This document shows, in pieces, positions 1-6,605 of a stretch of DNA of 13,562 bases. Origin of the DNA: Leptolyngbyaceae cyanobacterium CSSed165cm_216 (lineage in GTDB: Bacteria; Cyanobacteriota; Cyanobacteriia; Phormidesmidales; Phormidesmidaceae). The DNA is taken from assembly GCA_007135385.1 (NCBI GenBank), contig SLIY01000343.1, forward strand, positions 1-13,562, written 5' to 3'. The notes beneath the pieces are model-generated. The model was not told the origin of the DNA. It did no database searches and was given only the letters and a program-made list of their open reading frames with translations. The translations under genes were made by a program, and so were the position numbers. Every line of letters starts with the position of its first letter. The first letter of the stretch is position 1.

Positions 1-253
1 CCTCGACGATGGTTTTGGTGGCTAACACCCGAAACCCTTGCTCACCGTAGTCATCAACATCAATTTCAATGTCAAAGTTGTCGAAATACTCTTCGTCAAA
101 GTGAATGCCCATCTGCTGGGTACGGCGAAAACGCTCGTAGCCCTTGAGCAATGCCTCCCGGAGGGCGTTTTCCACCGCATGTTTGGGCAGATTGCGCTCC
201 CGGCTGATGACATCGATCATCTCTAGTAAATTGGGCAGGTTAACCAGGGACAT
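1..253 (-). CDS. nusA: Transcription termination/antitermination factor NusA, N-terminal fragment (runs off the window)
   Basis: The minus-strand frame starts at the ATG at 253-251 and is open to the window edge, giving the first 84 residues. It begins MSLVNLPNLLEMIDVISRER and continues with a conserved ALREALLKGYERFRR block at about residues 30-44, typical of the N-terminal RNA-polymerase-binding domain of cyanobacterial NusA. NusA binds RNA polymerase and modulates pausing, termination and antitermination. The S1 and KH RNA-binding domains lie outside the window. A GAGG ribosome-binding site lies about 10 nt upstream of the start. The gene follows rimP by 61 bp on the same strand, the common bacterial rimP-nusA order, so cotranscription is likely. 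The identification rests on recognising the N-terminus only. Confidence 0.9.
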   Translation of the reverse strand, partial: MSLVNLPNLLEMIDVISRERNLPKHAVENALREALLKGYERFRRTQQMGIHFDEEYFDNFDIEIDVDDYGEQGFRVLATKTIVE

Positions 254-314
254 AAACTTCTAACCTCTACAAAAAATGAAAATGCTTAGGCATAGGGACA
301 ATGGAGGGGGGTTG

Positions 315-785
315 CTAGTCAGGACTCTGGTCGCTCAGTTCCACTGACTGGACTAAGTCTCTGGGTAGGGTAATGGTTTTGCCTTTCTGGCTAATCACCA
401 CAGCGGACTCGTCTCGTCGTACCAATTGCCCTACCCACAACCCCTTGCCCCGGTGAGGTTCCGCTAAAATTACCTCGACCATAAACCCCTTAAAGACCAC
501 AAAGTCTCGGTCGGTCTCAAGGGCTGAGGAAACGCCAGGACTTGAAACTTCCAGCACGTAGGCATCAGGAATCAACGCTGTGGTCTCCAGGGCTGCCTCT
601 AGGGCTTGACTCATTTTTTCGCAGTCGTCTAGCCCGGTGTCTTCGTTTTCGAGGCTGCGCACATCAATCCGCAGAACTGGCGGCGACTGATTTGTTTGAA
701 AAACCGCCTCGACCACTTCCAGCCCCAGTTGGTCGGCAACGGGAGCTGCTAACGCTAGAATTTGTGGAATTAGGGGATGAGGCAT
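315..785 (-). CDS. rimP: Ribosome maturation factor RimP
   Basis: This 156-residue protein has the usual RimP length and matches the family along its whole length. It has an N-terminal helix (MPHPLIPQILALAAPVADQL), a GLEVVEAVF strand, an LDDCEKMSQALEAALE helix at about 52-67, and the YVLEVSSPG signature at about 76-84. The second half (about 90-150) is the small beta-barrel domain. RimP acts in the cytoplasm in 30S subunit assembly. The open frame extends 20 codons upstream to an ATG at 845. I chose the ATG at 785 because cyanobacterial RimP proteins begin M-x-HPLIPQI, and the upstream extension does not look like family sequence. No strong Shine-Dalgarno is visible. A possible TAGAAT -10 box on the minus strand lies at 887-892, but no convincing -35 accompanies it. 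The gene is probably the first of a rimP-nusA operon. Confidence 0.92.
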   Translation of the reverse strand: MPHPLIPQILALAAPVADQLGLEVVEAVFQTNQSPPVLRIDVRSLENEDTGLDDCEKMSQALEAALETTALIPDAYVLEVSSPGVSSALETDRDFVVFKGFMVEVILAEPHRGKGLWVGQLVRRDESAVVISQKGKTITLPRDLVQSVELSDQSPD

Positions 786-913
786 AGGACGGATCGCAAT
801 TTTTGGCCAATAAAAAAGTGGGCGTTGACCCACCTCCCAAAACATTACTGCTACAGGAACTCGAGCCCGAGAGATCGAGTGACACCATTCTAGCGAACTG
901 TGGTTGAAATGGG

Positions 914-1834
914 CTATTCCCAGGCAGGATTAGCCAGTGAGCCATAGCGTTGTAGCGCTAAGCAAGCGGCCCCAGCGATCCCGGCCTGGTTGCCCAACTC
1001 AGCTACGACCACCTGCAACCCTGGCCGGGAACTCGGGAGTACTCGTTGTTCCAGCTCGGTCAGGGTGGTGGGCAAAAACAGCTCAGCGGCGGCACTGATA
1101 CCGCCGCCTAAAATTACCGCCTCTGGGGTGAGGACGTAGATCAAACTCGCCAAGCCTGCCCCTAGCCAACGGCCATAGATACGCCAAAACGCGATCGCAT
1201 CCGCATCTCCAGCCTTGGCCTGGTTAAACAGCGTGGCTGGGGTGAGCCCCATTTCCCGTTGGATGGCTTGCACCGAGCAGTGCTGCTCTAGGGAGCCCTG
1301 GTTGCCGCTGTTACAAGGGGGGCCGTCTGGGTTCAGGGTGATTAAGCCCAACTCTCCGGCGGTGCCTTGGCGACCCACATAAAGTTGGCCATTCAAGATA
1401 ACCGCCCCTCCCACCCCAGTGCCCAGGGTCAGCATAATTAAATCTTGGTAGGCCCGCCCGGCCCCCAGCCAGGATTCCCCTAGCCCAGCGCAGTTGGCAT
1501 CATTGGCCACGATTACGGGGCGACCGGTTTGGGCTTCCAGGTGATCAGCAATGGGGACATCAACCCATCCGGTTAGGTTAATCGCTACCCGGGCGATCCG
1601 GCCATTGGCGTCAGCAGGACCAGGGGTGCCGACCCCGATGGCGATCGCGGACTGATCAGGGTCTAGGGCGGCAATGGCCTCTGCTATGGCTGCGATCACC
1701 GCCGGGGGGGTGGATGGTTGAGGCGTCGGTACCGTTAGCTCTTTTAAGCAGTGGCCGGTCCGGGTAAACCGCCCTAGCTTGATGGCTGATCCTCCCAAAT
1801 CAACCCCAATCACCTGTGGTTCTGACGTGGCCAA
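914..1834 (-). CDS. ROK-family sugar kinase (glucokinase-like) with an eroded zinc site
   Basis: This 306-residue ROK protein probably phosphorylates glucose or a related hexose with ATP. The N-terminal phosphate-binding motif is VDLGGSAIK (about 11-19). The catalytic aspartate is D112 in VANDANCAG, and the second phosphate motif is LGTGVGG (137-143). The C-terminal nucleotide site includes VILGGGIS (240-247). The region that normally binds structural zinc is altered. The family's GExGH motif reads GELGL (160-164), so the His is lost. The CxCGxxGCxE motif reads CNSGNQGSLE (174-183), which keeps only the first Cys. Similar replacement occurs, as far as I recall, in other cyanobacterial ROK proteins, so the protein need not be inactive. 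It lies 102 bp downstream of stpA on the same strand. The exact substrate cannot be decided from sequence; glucokinase is the best guess. Confidence 0.85.
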   Translation of the reverse strand: MATSEPQVIGVDLGGSAIKLGRFTRTGHCLKELTVPTPQPSTPPAVIAAIAEAIAALDPDQSAIAIGVGTPGPADANGRIARVAINLTGWVDVPIADHLEAQTGRPVIVANDANCAGLGESWLGAGRAYQDLIMLTLGTGVGGAVILNGQLYVGRQGTAGELGLITLNPDGPPCNSGNQGSLEQHCSVQAIQREMGLTPATLFNQAKAGDADAIAFWRIYGRWLGAGLASLIYVLTPEAVILGGGISAAAELFLPTTLTELEQRVLPSSRPGLQVVVAELGNQAGIAGAACLALQRYGSLANPAWE

Positions 1835-1936
1835 TTGTGTTTCCTCCCGAACTGAGCGATGCCTGACCCAACCGCTCAGGGGCTGGTAGGCCGACGGGGG
1901 GCTGCCCCAGCCAAGGGCATTATCTCAGATTGTTGG

Positions 1937-3217
1937 CTACTGCCGTCGGGCGGCCGCTGCCGCTTGAAATGCCTGACAGTACTGCTGATAGCCGCCGGGA
2001 AAGACTACATTCAGGGTCAGGGGATCATCGCGATCGCCCGGGTCACCGGGGCCTTCGGTAACTACGGTGGTACCAGCGTAGGTTTCGAGTTGTAAGGCCT
2101 TGCGGTTTTTCAGTTCGCCACCGCTGCTGTCAATGTAGGTGACCAGGTTGCCGGTGCCAAACGGCTGACCGATGGCTTGAATTAAATAGAGAAAGTTGCG
2201 ATCACTACCACCCCGCTTGGCCACTGGCTGGCCATGTTGGCTGACCACTGTACTGGTGACCGTATCCCCAACCCCAACTATGGTGGGCATCAAAGCCGGA
2301 TCAAAGGCGTTGACCACCATAGCCAGCAAATCTTGATGACTGTGGGGAGCTTGGCGCACACTGAAGTCTTTGCCTAAAGGAAATGTCCCGGTTTTTTGGG
2401 CATAGTAGCGGTTGAGCAGGGCCAGCACCCCCGCCTCTTTGATCGCTCCCCGCAGCATGAACTGGAAGTCGGTGGTGCCCGACCCCTGCCCATCGCTAAA
2501 CCAGACAATTTCTTTGCCGTCTGGCCCGCGGCCATGGTTAGGGGCATAGTGGACGAAGAATGAATCCGCCAACCCTTGCTCTGCCGCCTGGGCCAGGAGC
2601 TCTTCCATCAACCCGTGCATCTCATGCTGCAATGCCGTGTAAAGCGGCGGATGCTGCTGGAGCAGCCCGTGGAAGGTGTTCAGGTTGGCTGTGGGAGAAG
2701 CCATATTGTCTAAGGCAGAGGCTTCGATACCGAACTGCAGATCCCCTGGGGCGATCGCGTCAGGATGTTTATTAAAGAACTGTTGCAACCGCGATCGCAT
2801 CGCATCGGGCACCGCCGCCAAAAACGCTAATTCTGCCTCACTCACCCCCGGGTGGCTGACATCGCCAGCACGGCTTTGCCACTGTACGCCCCCGGCGGCC
2901 AACCCTGGCAAGTAACGCTGCTCTGCCTTGACGCGTTCGCTATCGCCGTAGGCCCGCTCGACAATGGCATTGATGCCCCGCTGACCCGTATGTTCACCGT
3001 TGGTCAACACATAGAAATGACCGTCAAAGGCTTGGGTAGCCTCCACATAGGCCGGATCAATGGTGCGATTTAGGGGATCATTAACCAGCCCCATACACAC
3101 CCCGTCTAAGTCCTGAATAATCAAGAGATTCGCAGTGGTTGCCAAATACTCGATCCAGGCCTGGTGATCGAGGGAATAGGTTTGCTGATGCAGGGGCAAA
3201 GAAGTCAAAGAAGCCAT
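1937..3217 (-). CDS. stpA: Glucosylglycerol-3-phosphate phosphatase (StpA type)
   Basis: This 426-residue protein closely resembles cyanobacterial StpA (GGP phosphatase), the HAD-like enzyme that removes phosphate from glucosylglycerol phosphate in the last step of glucosylglycerol synthesis. HAD motif I is QDLDGVC, with D36 and D38 as nucleophile and acid/base. YVLTNGE (69-75) is motif II-like. GVGDTVTS (315-322) followed by GGSDRNFL (336-343) forms the C-terminal acidic, metal-binding part. Conserved stretches YLPGLAAGGVQW (102-113), ASPTANLNT (173-181), GTTDFQFMLRG (247-257) and NVVFPGGYQQY (403-413) give confidence in StpA over generic phosphatases. The length is normal and the frame is intact. 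The partner synthase GgpS is not in this window. The gene implies production of the compatible solute glucosylglycerol, hence salt acclimation. No clear Shine-Dalgarno precedes the ATG. Confidence 0.92.
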   Translation of the reverse strand: MASLTSLPLHQQTYSLDHQAWIEYLATTANLLIIQDLDGVCMGLVNDPLNRTIDPAYVEATQAFDGHFYVLTNGEHTGQRGINAIVERAYGDSERVKAEQRYLPGLAAGGVQWQSRAGDVSHPGVSEAELAFLAAVPDAMRSRLQQFFNKHPDAIAPGDLQFGIEASALDNMASPTANLNTFHGLLQQHPPLYTALQHEMHGLMEELLAQAAEQGLADSFFVHYAPNHGRGPDGKEIVWFSDGQGSGTTDFQFMLRGAIKEAGVLALLNRYYAQKTGTFPLGKDFSVRQAPHSHQDLLAMVVNAFDPALMPTIVGVGDTVTSTVVSQHGQPVAKRGGSDRNFLYLIQAIGQPFGTGNLVTYIDSSGGELKNRKALQLETYAGTTVVTEGPGDPGDRDDPLTLNVVFPGGYQQYCQAFQAAAAARRQ

Positions 3218-3299
3218 AGATCAATAGCAGATGAGTAAATTTAAAGGTTTTGCACCTCAATTTACCAAGTTAGATAGGACCAAACTATCCACCCCAGGA

Positions 3300-3330
3300 A
3301 ATAAAATAAAACCCCGGCTTGTGCCGGGGT
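3300..3330 (-). terminator. Intrinsic terminator after the 79-residue membrane-protein gene
   Basis: An 8-bp GC-rich perfect stem (ACCCCGGC at 3311-3318 pairing with GCCGGGGT at 3323-3330, loop TTGT) is followed on the minus strand by TTTATTTTAT (complement of 3301-3310). It lies about 70 bp downstream of the stop codon at 3400, so it should end transcripts from the 3400-3639 gene and any read-through from the Hli gene upstream. Confidence 0.88.
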
Positions 3331-3399
3331 GATGGAGGAATCCAAGCAGAATAATGCTCAGACTGAATCAGGTATAACCAGATTCAAAGGAAGATGGAC

Positions 3400-3639
3400 C
3401 TAGGCAATGCTGGTGAACACTAGAGCTCCCAGCACACCCACCGCCCCTGTAGCGATCAGGATATTGTTAAACAGACGGCCAGATTCAGCGTTGTTGCCAA
3501 GGGCTTTGTCCTCTTTACCGCCGGTAAAGAACAATGACCAGGCCTGGTTGGCATTAATCATCTCAGCACAGTTGAAGCTGGGACGAAATACAACGGGACC
3601 AAACAGATCTTTGTTAGAAAAATTAAAATCGCTTTGCAT
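3400..3639 (-). CDS. Small single-span membrane protein of unknown function, downstream of an Hli gene
   Basis: This is a 79-residue protein that I do not recognise. Residues 1-35 are polar and aromatic, with FGPVVFRPSFNCAEMINANQ at 13-32. The middle is charged (GGKEDKALGNNAESGR, 40-55). One hydrophobic segment (about 57-77, NNILIATGAVGVLGALVF) should cross the membrane near the C-terminus. The gene is real: it has a good AGGAG ribosome-binding site 8 nt before the ATG (complement of 3648-3652) and a strong terminator downstream. It lies 151 bp after the Hli gene on the same strand. The FN-x-AEMINAN stretch faintly recalls the Hli E-x-x-N-x-R helix with Arg replaced by Asn, but this is too weak to place it in that family. 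A thylakoid role is suggested only by the neighbour. Confidence 0.75.
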   Translation of the reverse strand: MQSDFNFSNKDLFGPVVFRPSFNCAEMINANQAWSLFFTGGKEDKALGNNAESGRLFNNILIATGAVGVLGALVFTSIA

Positions 3640-3751
3640 GAGGAAGACTCCTAATTAAGGTTATCAACTAAATAAAAAGTGGCGAGAACAGGTATACCGG
3701 CCAAGAGAAGTGACTTTTTCAGGGACGATTCCAGACCGCGATGACCGGTCA

Positions 3752-3757
3752 AGTATA
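3752..3757 (-). promoter_or_regulatory. Possible -10 box (TATACT) for the 79-residue membrane-protein gene
   Basis: On the minus strand TATACT lies about 112 nt before the start codon at 3639. A weak TTACTC sits 17 bp upstream as a possible -35. This would allow transcription independent of the Hli gene. Read-through from the Hli promoter is the alternative; no terminator with a T-run is visible in 3640-3790. Confidence 0.3.
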
Positions 3758-3790
3758 TCCAGCCTCTGAAGCAAGAGTAAGAATCATCAA

Positions 3791-4003
3791 CTATAGGTGC
3801 GTTAGCCAGCTGACAACACCATGGCCAGTCAGTGCTTCAAACAAAATGGCGGAAACAAAACCAATCATGGCCAGTCGGCCATTTAGTTTTTCGGCGTAGG
3901 CGTTAAAGCTAAACTGTTGAGTGTCGTCTACATAGACTTTGGGCTCAATGGCGTAATTGTTGAGGCGATCGCCTTCTTCGACGACGTATCCACGGTATGT
4001 CAT
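3791..4003 (-). CDS. High-light-inducible protein (Hli/SCP), one-helix chlorophyll-binding protein
   Basis: This 70-residue protein has the hallmark chlorophyll-binding helix AEKLNGRLAMIGFVSAILFE at residues 37-56. E38, N41 and R43 form the ExxNxR chlorophyll ligand and charge-clamp motif, and FNAYAEKLNGR is typical of cyanobacterial Hli/SCP proteins. It should sit in the thylakoid membrane, bind chlorophyll and carotenoid, and protect photosystem II assembly intermediates from excess light. The frame is open to an ATG at 4039, but I chose 4003. GGAGAAG lies just upstream of 4003, the family usually starts near here, and the upstream part overlaps the predicted promoter. It is regulated by an HLR1 element directly upstream. 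The 79-residue membrane-protein gene follows on the same strand. Confidence 0.92.
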   Translation of the reverse strand: MTYRGYVVEEGDRLNNYAIEPKVYVDDTQQFSFNAYAEKLNGRLAMIGFVSAILFEALTGHGVVSWLTHL

Positions 4004-4029
4004 GGGGCTTCTCCGTTGCTGTTGAACAT

Positions 4030-4057
4030 AATGTAACACAATGTAAACAAATATTGC
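4030..4057 (-). promoter_or_regulatory. Hli promoter with a perfect HLR1 (RpaB-type) element
   Basis: Read on the minus strand, TTTACATTGTGTTACATT (complement of 4030-4047) matches the HLR1 consensus (G/T)TTACA(A/T)(A/T)-N2-(G/T)TTACA(A/T)(A/T) at every position. A -35-like TTGCAA (complement of 4052-4057), an 18-bp spacer and a -10-like TACATT (complement of 4030-4035) overlap it, so the transcript should start near 4023, about 20 nt before the ATG. HLR1 is the known binding site of the response regulator RpaB. An element lying over the core promoter fits repression in low light and release in high light; that mode is inferred. Confidence 0.8.
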
Positions 4058-4234
4058 AATTTTTGTAACAATTAATTGACTTTGGCGTTCAAAGTTTGTA
4101 CTAAAGACAGATCTGTAGACAGAAGCCAGGCCAGATTTGTAAGTTGTGCAGCGTCAAGCCTAAGCATCAGGGCTGGCTCCCTCTGGCAGTCACTTCGTAA
4201 ACAACAGGCTCAGCCCGAACGTTTATGTTCACGG

Positions 4235-4264
4235 TCACCCTGAGCTTATCGAAGGGTCTTCGAG
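4235..4264. repeat. REP-like element with core CCCTGAGCTTATCGAAGGG
   Basis: The core at 4238-4256 resembles the dispersed element built around CCCTGAGC...CGAAGGG that recurs in intergenic DNA of many bacteria. A degenerate relative, CCCTGAGCTGACCTGAACGAAG, begins at 4429 in the same spacer. Copy number in the rest of the genome cannot be seen here. Confidence 0.5.
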
Positions 4265-4322
4265 GGGATCTGTGACTCTAAAATTTAGTTCTGCCAAAGC
4301 AGTAGGGGGTTGCAGACGGATG

Positions 4323-4356
4323 CTGTCAGTGGATTTGCAGGTGAATCCACCGACAG
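4323..4356 (-). repeat. 13-bp inverted repeat forming a long hairpin
   Basis: CTGTCAGTGGATT (4323-4335) pairs with AATCCACCGACAG (4344-4356) around an 8-nt loop. The one mismatch becomes a G-U wobble in minus-strand RNA, so a transcript running past cnaT could fold into a full 13-pair stem. No T-run follows, so it is not a standard terminator. It may be a repeat-family hairpin or an mRNA 3'-end structure. Confidence 0.6.
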
Positions 4357-4371
4357 GGTGCTGGACCGCTG

Positions 4372-4393
4372 ATGGGAGGCGTTCATCTCCCAT
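4372..4393. repeat. Short perfect inverted repeat (7-bp stem)
   Basis: ATGGGAG (4372-4378) and CTCCCAT (4387-4393) form a perfect 7-bp stem with an 8-nt loop. It lies just 15 bp after the larger hairpin at 4323-4356 and is probably part of the same repeat cluster. Confidence 0.5.
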
Positions 4394-4436
4394 GGGCTGC
4401 TACTCTCAGGGATTGCCCCATCGGATTTCCCTGAGC

Positions 4437-4463
4437 TGACCTGAACGAAGTCAGAACAGGTCA
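4437..4463. repeat. Inverted repeat TGACCTG...CAGGTCA
   Basis: TGACCTG (4437-4443) and CAGGTCA (4457-4463) are perfect inverted repeats 13 bp apart. An alternative inner pairing of CTGA (4441-4444) with TCAG (4451-4454) is possible. It sits in the repeat-rich spacer next to the tandem repeat that follows. Confidence 0.5.
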
Positions 4464-4467
4464 CTTT

Positions 4468-4501
4468 CCTGACGGCTGACTCCTGACGGCTGACTCCTGA
4501 C
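4468..4501. repeat. 14-bp tandem repeat, about 2.4 units
   Basis: The unit CCTGACGGCTGACT occurs at 4468-4481 and 4482-4495, followed by a partial unit CCTGAC at 4496-4501 and then a run of C. It resembles the short tandemly repeated sequences of filamentous cyanobacterial intergenic DNA. Confidence 0.75.
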
Positions 4502-4533
4502 CCCCCCTATTCTTGGCTGGGGTACCGACAGGT

Positions 4534-5604
4534 CTAGCCATAGCTATAGGTGAGCTGTTGGCTGATTTCAAGGGCTTGTTGGCGGAGAGCCTGAAGCTTG
4601 GCTAGGGCTTGGCCTGAAACCAAGCTGGCCTGGGCCTGGGCTAGGCCAGCGTCGAGGCTTGCCGCCGCTCCCCCCTGCCAGAGGTAAAAGCCAGCATTCC
4701 ACACCGCGGTTTTTTGTAGGTTTGAAGTATGGCCCGACAGCACATCCAACAGCCGTTGCCCTAGGGACGCCTCCGTCCCCAACGCCACATCCTCTCCTTC
4801 AAAGCCATAGTCGCGGGGGGGCAACAGCAACCGTTCAAACTGCCCCTGGCGGTTGATACCGACGATCGCCGTTCTGGCCCGAGCTAAATCACAGCTGCCC
4901 TCTGACCCTTTGATGCTGATCCAGTTTGTCTGTCCGCGCAGGGCAAAGGTTTGGCGGGCTAATGCTTCAGTCGGAGGATGGACAAACCCCATCACCAGGG
5001 TGTGGGGACCACCATAGGGAGACCACATCAGTTCTACGGTGGCAAAGGGGGGGCGCTTACCAATTTGGTCCCGGTAGGGCACGAGGCTGTGGGCGGCAGG
5101 AAAATGCTGGGGCAGATAGACAAAACCGATATCTGTACGATTCAGCAGTAGGTGGGCTTGGGCGAGGGTCAGGGAACTGAGATTGACGCCCAACTGCTGC
5201 CAGAGGTCAACTAAAGGGATACCGGCTTTGGTGGGCATGCGATCGCCGCCATGGAGTATCACCGGTATCCCGGCAGCTGCCAGAATCAGGGCTGTAATCG
5301 GGGTCACCGGAGCCGTGCGCGATCGCCCATCATAGGGGCAACTCAGCACCAACGCTGGGCGACCATCGTCAATTCTCGGTAGGGTAGGCCCTAGGGTTTG
5401 GTAAGCATCGAGGGTACCCGCCAACTCCTCTGGGGTAGGGCGTTTGATCCGGTGAGCGATCATAAAGGCACCGATCTGGGCCGGGGTAGCCACCTGGGTC
5501 AGCATCATCTGGGTGGCTTGATCGGCTTCTGTGCGGGTCAGAGGTTTAGAGGTATGGCTACCGCTACCCACTTTTTTCAATAGCTCTCGAAAGTCATCAC
5601 TCAT
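4534..5604 (-). CDS. cnaT: CnaT-like protein, TrpD2 / glycosyltransferase-3 family, linked to nitrate assimilation
   Basis: This 356-residue protein has the fold signature of anthranilate phosphoribosyltransferase. Residues 1-80 form the N-terminal helical domain (LTRTEADQATQMMLTQVATPAQIGAFMIAHRIK at about 22-54), followed by the glycosyltransferase-3 core. The TrpD PRPP loop GTGGD is absent. The equivalent segment reads SCPYDGRSRTAPVTP (88-102), followed by ILAAAGIPVILHGG (107-120), as in TrpD2/YbiB proteins. It is therefore unlikely to be the tryptophan-pathway enzyme. In Anabaena PCC 7120 a gene of this type, cnaT, lies next to ntcB and is needed for nir operon expression; here too it directly follows ntcB (62-bp gap). 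The start has an AAGGGG ribosome-binding site. The symbol rests on family and position; the biochemical role is unknown. Confidence 0.8.
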   Translation of the reverse strand: MSDDFRELLKKVGSGSHTSKPLTRTEADQATQMMLTQVATPAQIGAFMIAHRIKRPTPEELAGTLDAYQTLGPTLPRIDDGRPALVLSCPYDGRSRTAPVTPITALILAAAGIPVILHGGDRMPTKAGIPLVDLWQQLGVNLSSLTLAQAHLLLNRTDIGFVYLPQHFPAAHSLVPYRDQIGKRPPFATVELMWSPYGGPHTLVMGFVHPPTEALARQTFALRGQTNWISIKGSEGSCDLARARTAIVGINRQGQFERLLLPPRDYGFEGEDVALGTEASLGQRLLDVLSGHTSNLQKTAVWNAGFYLWQGGAAASLDAGLAQAQASLVSGQALAKLQALRQQALEISQQLTYSYG

Positions 5605-5666
5605 GGCCTGATCCCCTTAACCCTATTATCACTGCCCGATAGCGGTCTAGACGGCTTGATGGTGGT

Positions 5667-6605
5667 CTAGTTAGATACAGTGGCTGCGCCTGTGATCCAA
5701 TCAGTCGATGACGTTTTGGTAGACCAACCTGTCACCAGTTCATGAAAACGGCGGATAGGAGGGATAGCCATGCGATCGCGGGTAGTCACCAACACGACGG
5801 CTCGACGTAACATAGGCCGTTCTGTCGGGCGAATGGCCACAGTGGGATCCTGCCGACATTCAACTAGCGCTGACTGGGGCAAAAGAGCGACAAAATTCCC
5901 TTGACGAATCACCCCCCGAAAGGCCTCTAACGTATTTAATTCCATCGCCACCTTCAGCTCTTCTACCCGGTTTTGAAACTGCTGCTGTACCAATCGCTGC
6001 ATACCATAGCCATCTTTAAAGATAATGTGCGGAAACCGCGACAGCATCTCCCAAGAAATTTTAGGTTGGCTGGCCAGAGGATGATTAGCGCTAACTAGGA
6101 CTTCGATGGACTCTTCAAATAAAGGGGTGACTACCATTTCGGGTTGGGTGGTCAGCCGTGGATTATCCATCACAATGGCCAAATCCACCAAACCATCCCT
6201 TAACACTTTCAAGGAGCGATCGCTGCCTAAAGCCGTAACCCGTAGCTGTACCTGTGGATAATCGTGACAAAACTGCTGTAACACTGGAGGCAAGAGAGTA
6301 GAGCAGACCGACTGGATGGCCGCAACACACAGCTCTGGCTGCTTCCCCGCCATTAAATCAGCAATATCGCGAGATACCTGAATCCAGTCTTGATAAATTC
6401 GTTTGGCTTTAGGCAACAGCCGCTCTCCGGCCACCGTTAGTTTGGCCTGCCCGCCTCGATGAAACAACGGTGCATCCAGTTCTGCTTCTAACGCTTGTAC
6501 CTGGCGACTGACAGTAGACTGGGTCACCTGGCACTGCTGAGCTGCCGCTTGAAAACTACCGGTATCTGCTACGGCTAAAAAGGCCTGAAGCTGCTCTATA
6601 CGCAT
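5667..6605 (-). CDS. ntcB: LysR-family transcriptional activator of nitrate assimilation, NtcB
   Basis: This 312-residue LysR regulator has an N-terminal winged helix-turn-helix (about 1-60; MRIEQLQAFLAVADTGSFQA, VTQSTVSRQVQALE). The C-terminal effector domain (about 90-300) includes ELCVAAIQSVC (91-101), RVTALGSDRSLKVLRDGLVD (122-141) and IFKDGYGMQRLVQQ (205-218). These match NtcB closely. NtcB boosts nirA-operon expression in response to nitrite, acting with NtcA. The frame is open to an ATG at 6638, but I chose 6605 because NtcB proteins start MR(I/L)EQLQAFLAV. The C-terminal tail past about residue 300 (Ser/Thr-rich) is longer than usual. It lies downstream of nirB and upstream of cnaT on one strand, matching the order in heterocystous cyanobacteria. 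Ligand specificity is inferred. Confidence 0.92.
   Translation of the reverse strand: MRIEQLQAFLAVADTGSFQAAAQQCQVTQSTVSRQVQALEAELDAPLFHRGGQAKLTVAGERLLPKAKRIYQDWIQVSRDIADLMAGKQPELCVAAIQSVCSTLLPPVLQQFCHDYPQVQLRVTALGSDRSLKVLRDGLVDLAIVMDNPRLTTQPEMVVTPLFEESIEVLVSANHPLASQPKISWEMLSRFPHIIFKDGYGMQRLVQQQFQNRVEELKVAMELNTLEAFRGVIRQGNFVALLPQSALVECRQDPTVAIRPTERPMLRRAVVLVTTRDRMAIPPIRRFHELVTGWSTKTSSTDWITGAATVSN

Larger units (their letters stand above)
4048..4533. other. Non-coding spacer rich in short repeats and inverted repeats
   Basis: I see no gene here. The part next to the Hli promoter is AT-rich; from about 4190 the sequence becomes repeat-like. It contains a REP-like element near 4235-4264, a 13-bp inverted repeat at 4323-4356, a 7-bp hairpin at 4372-4393, an inverted repeat at 4437-4463 and a 14-bp tandem repeat at 4468-4501, each listed separately. 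It lies between the upstream end of the Hli gene and the 3' end of the cnaT-like gene. No T-rich terminator on the minus strand was found for cnaT. Confidence 0.7.

Noticed and set aside
786..845. 20-codon N-terminal extension of rimP.
   Set aside because: Family members start at the MPHPLIPQ position. The extension is unlike RimP.
4323..4356. 13-bp hairpin considered as the cnaT terminator.
   Set aside because: It lies about 180 bp past the stop codon and no T-run follows on the minus strand.
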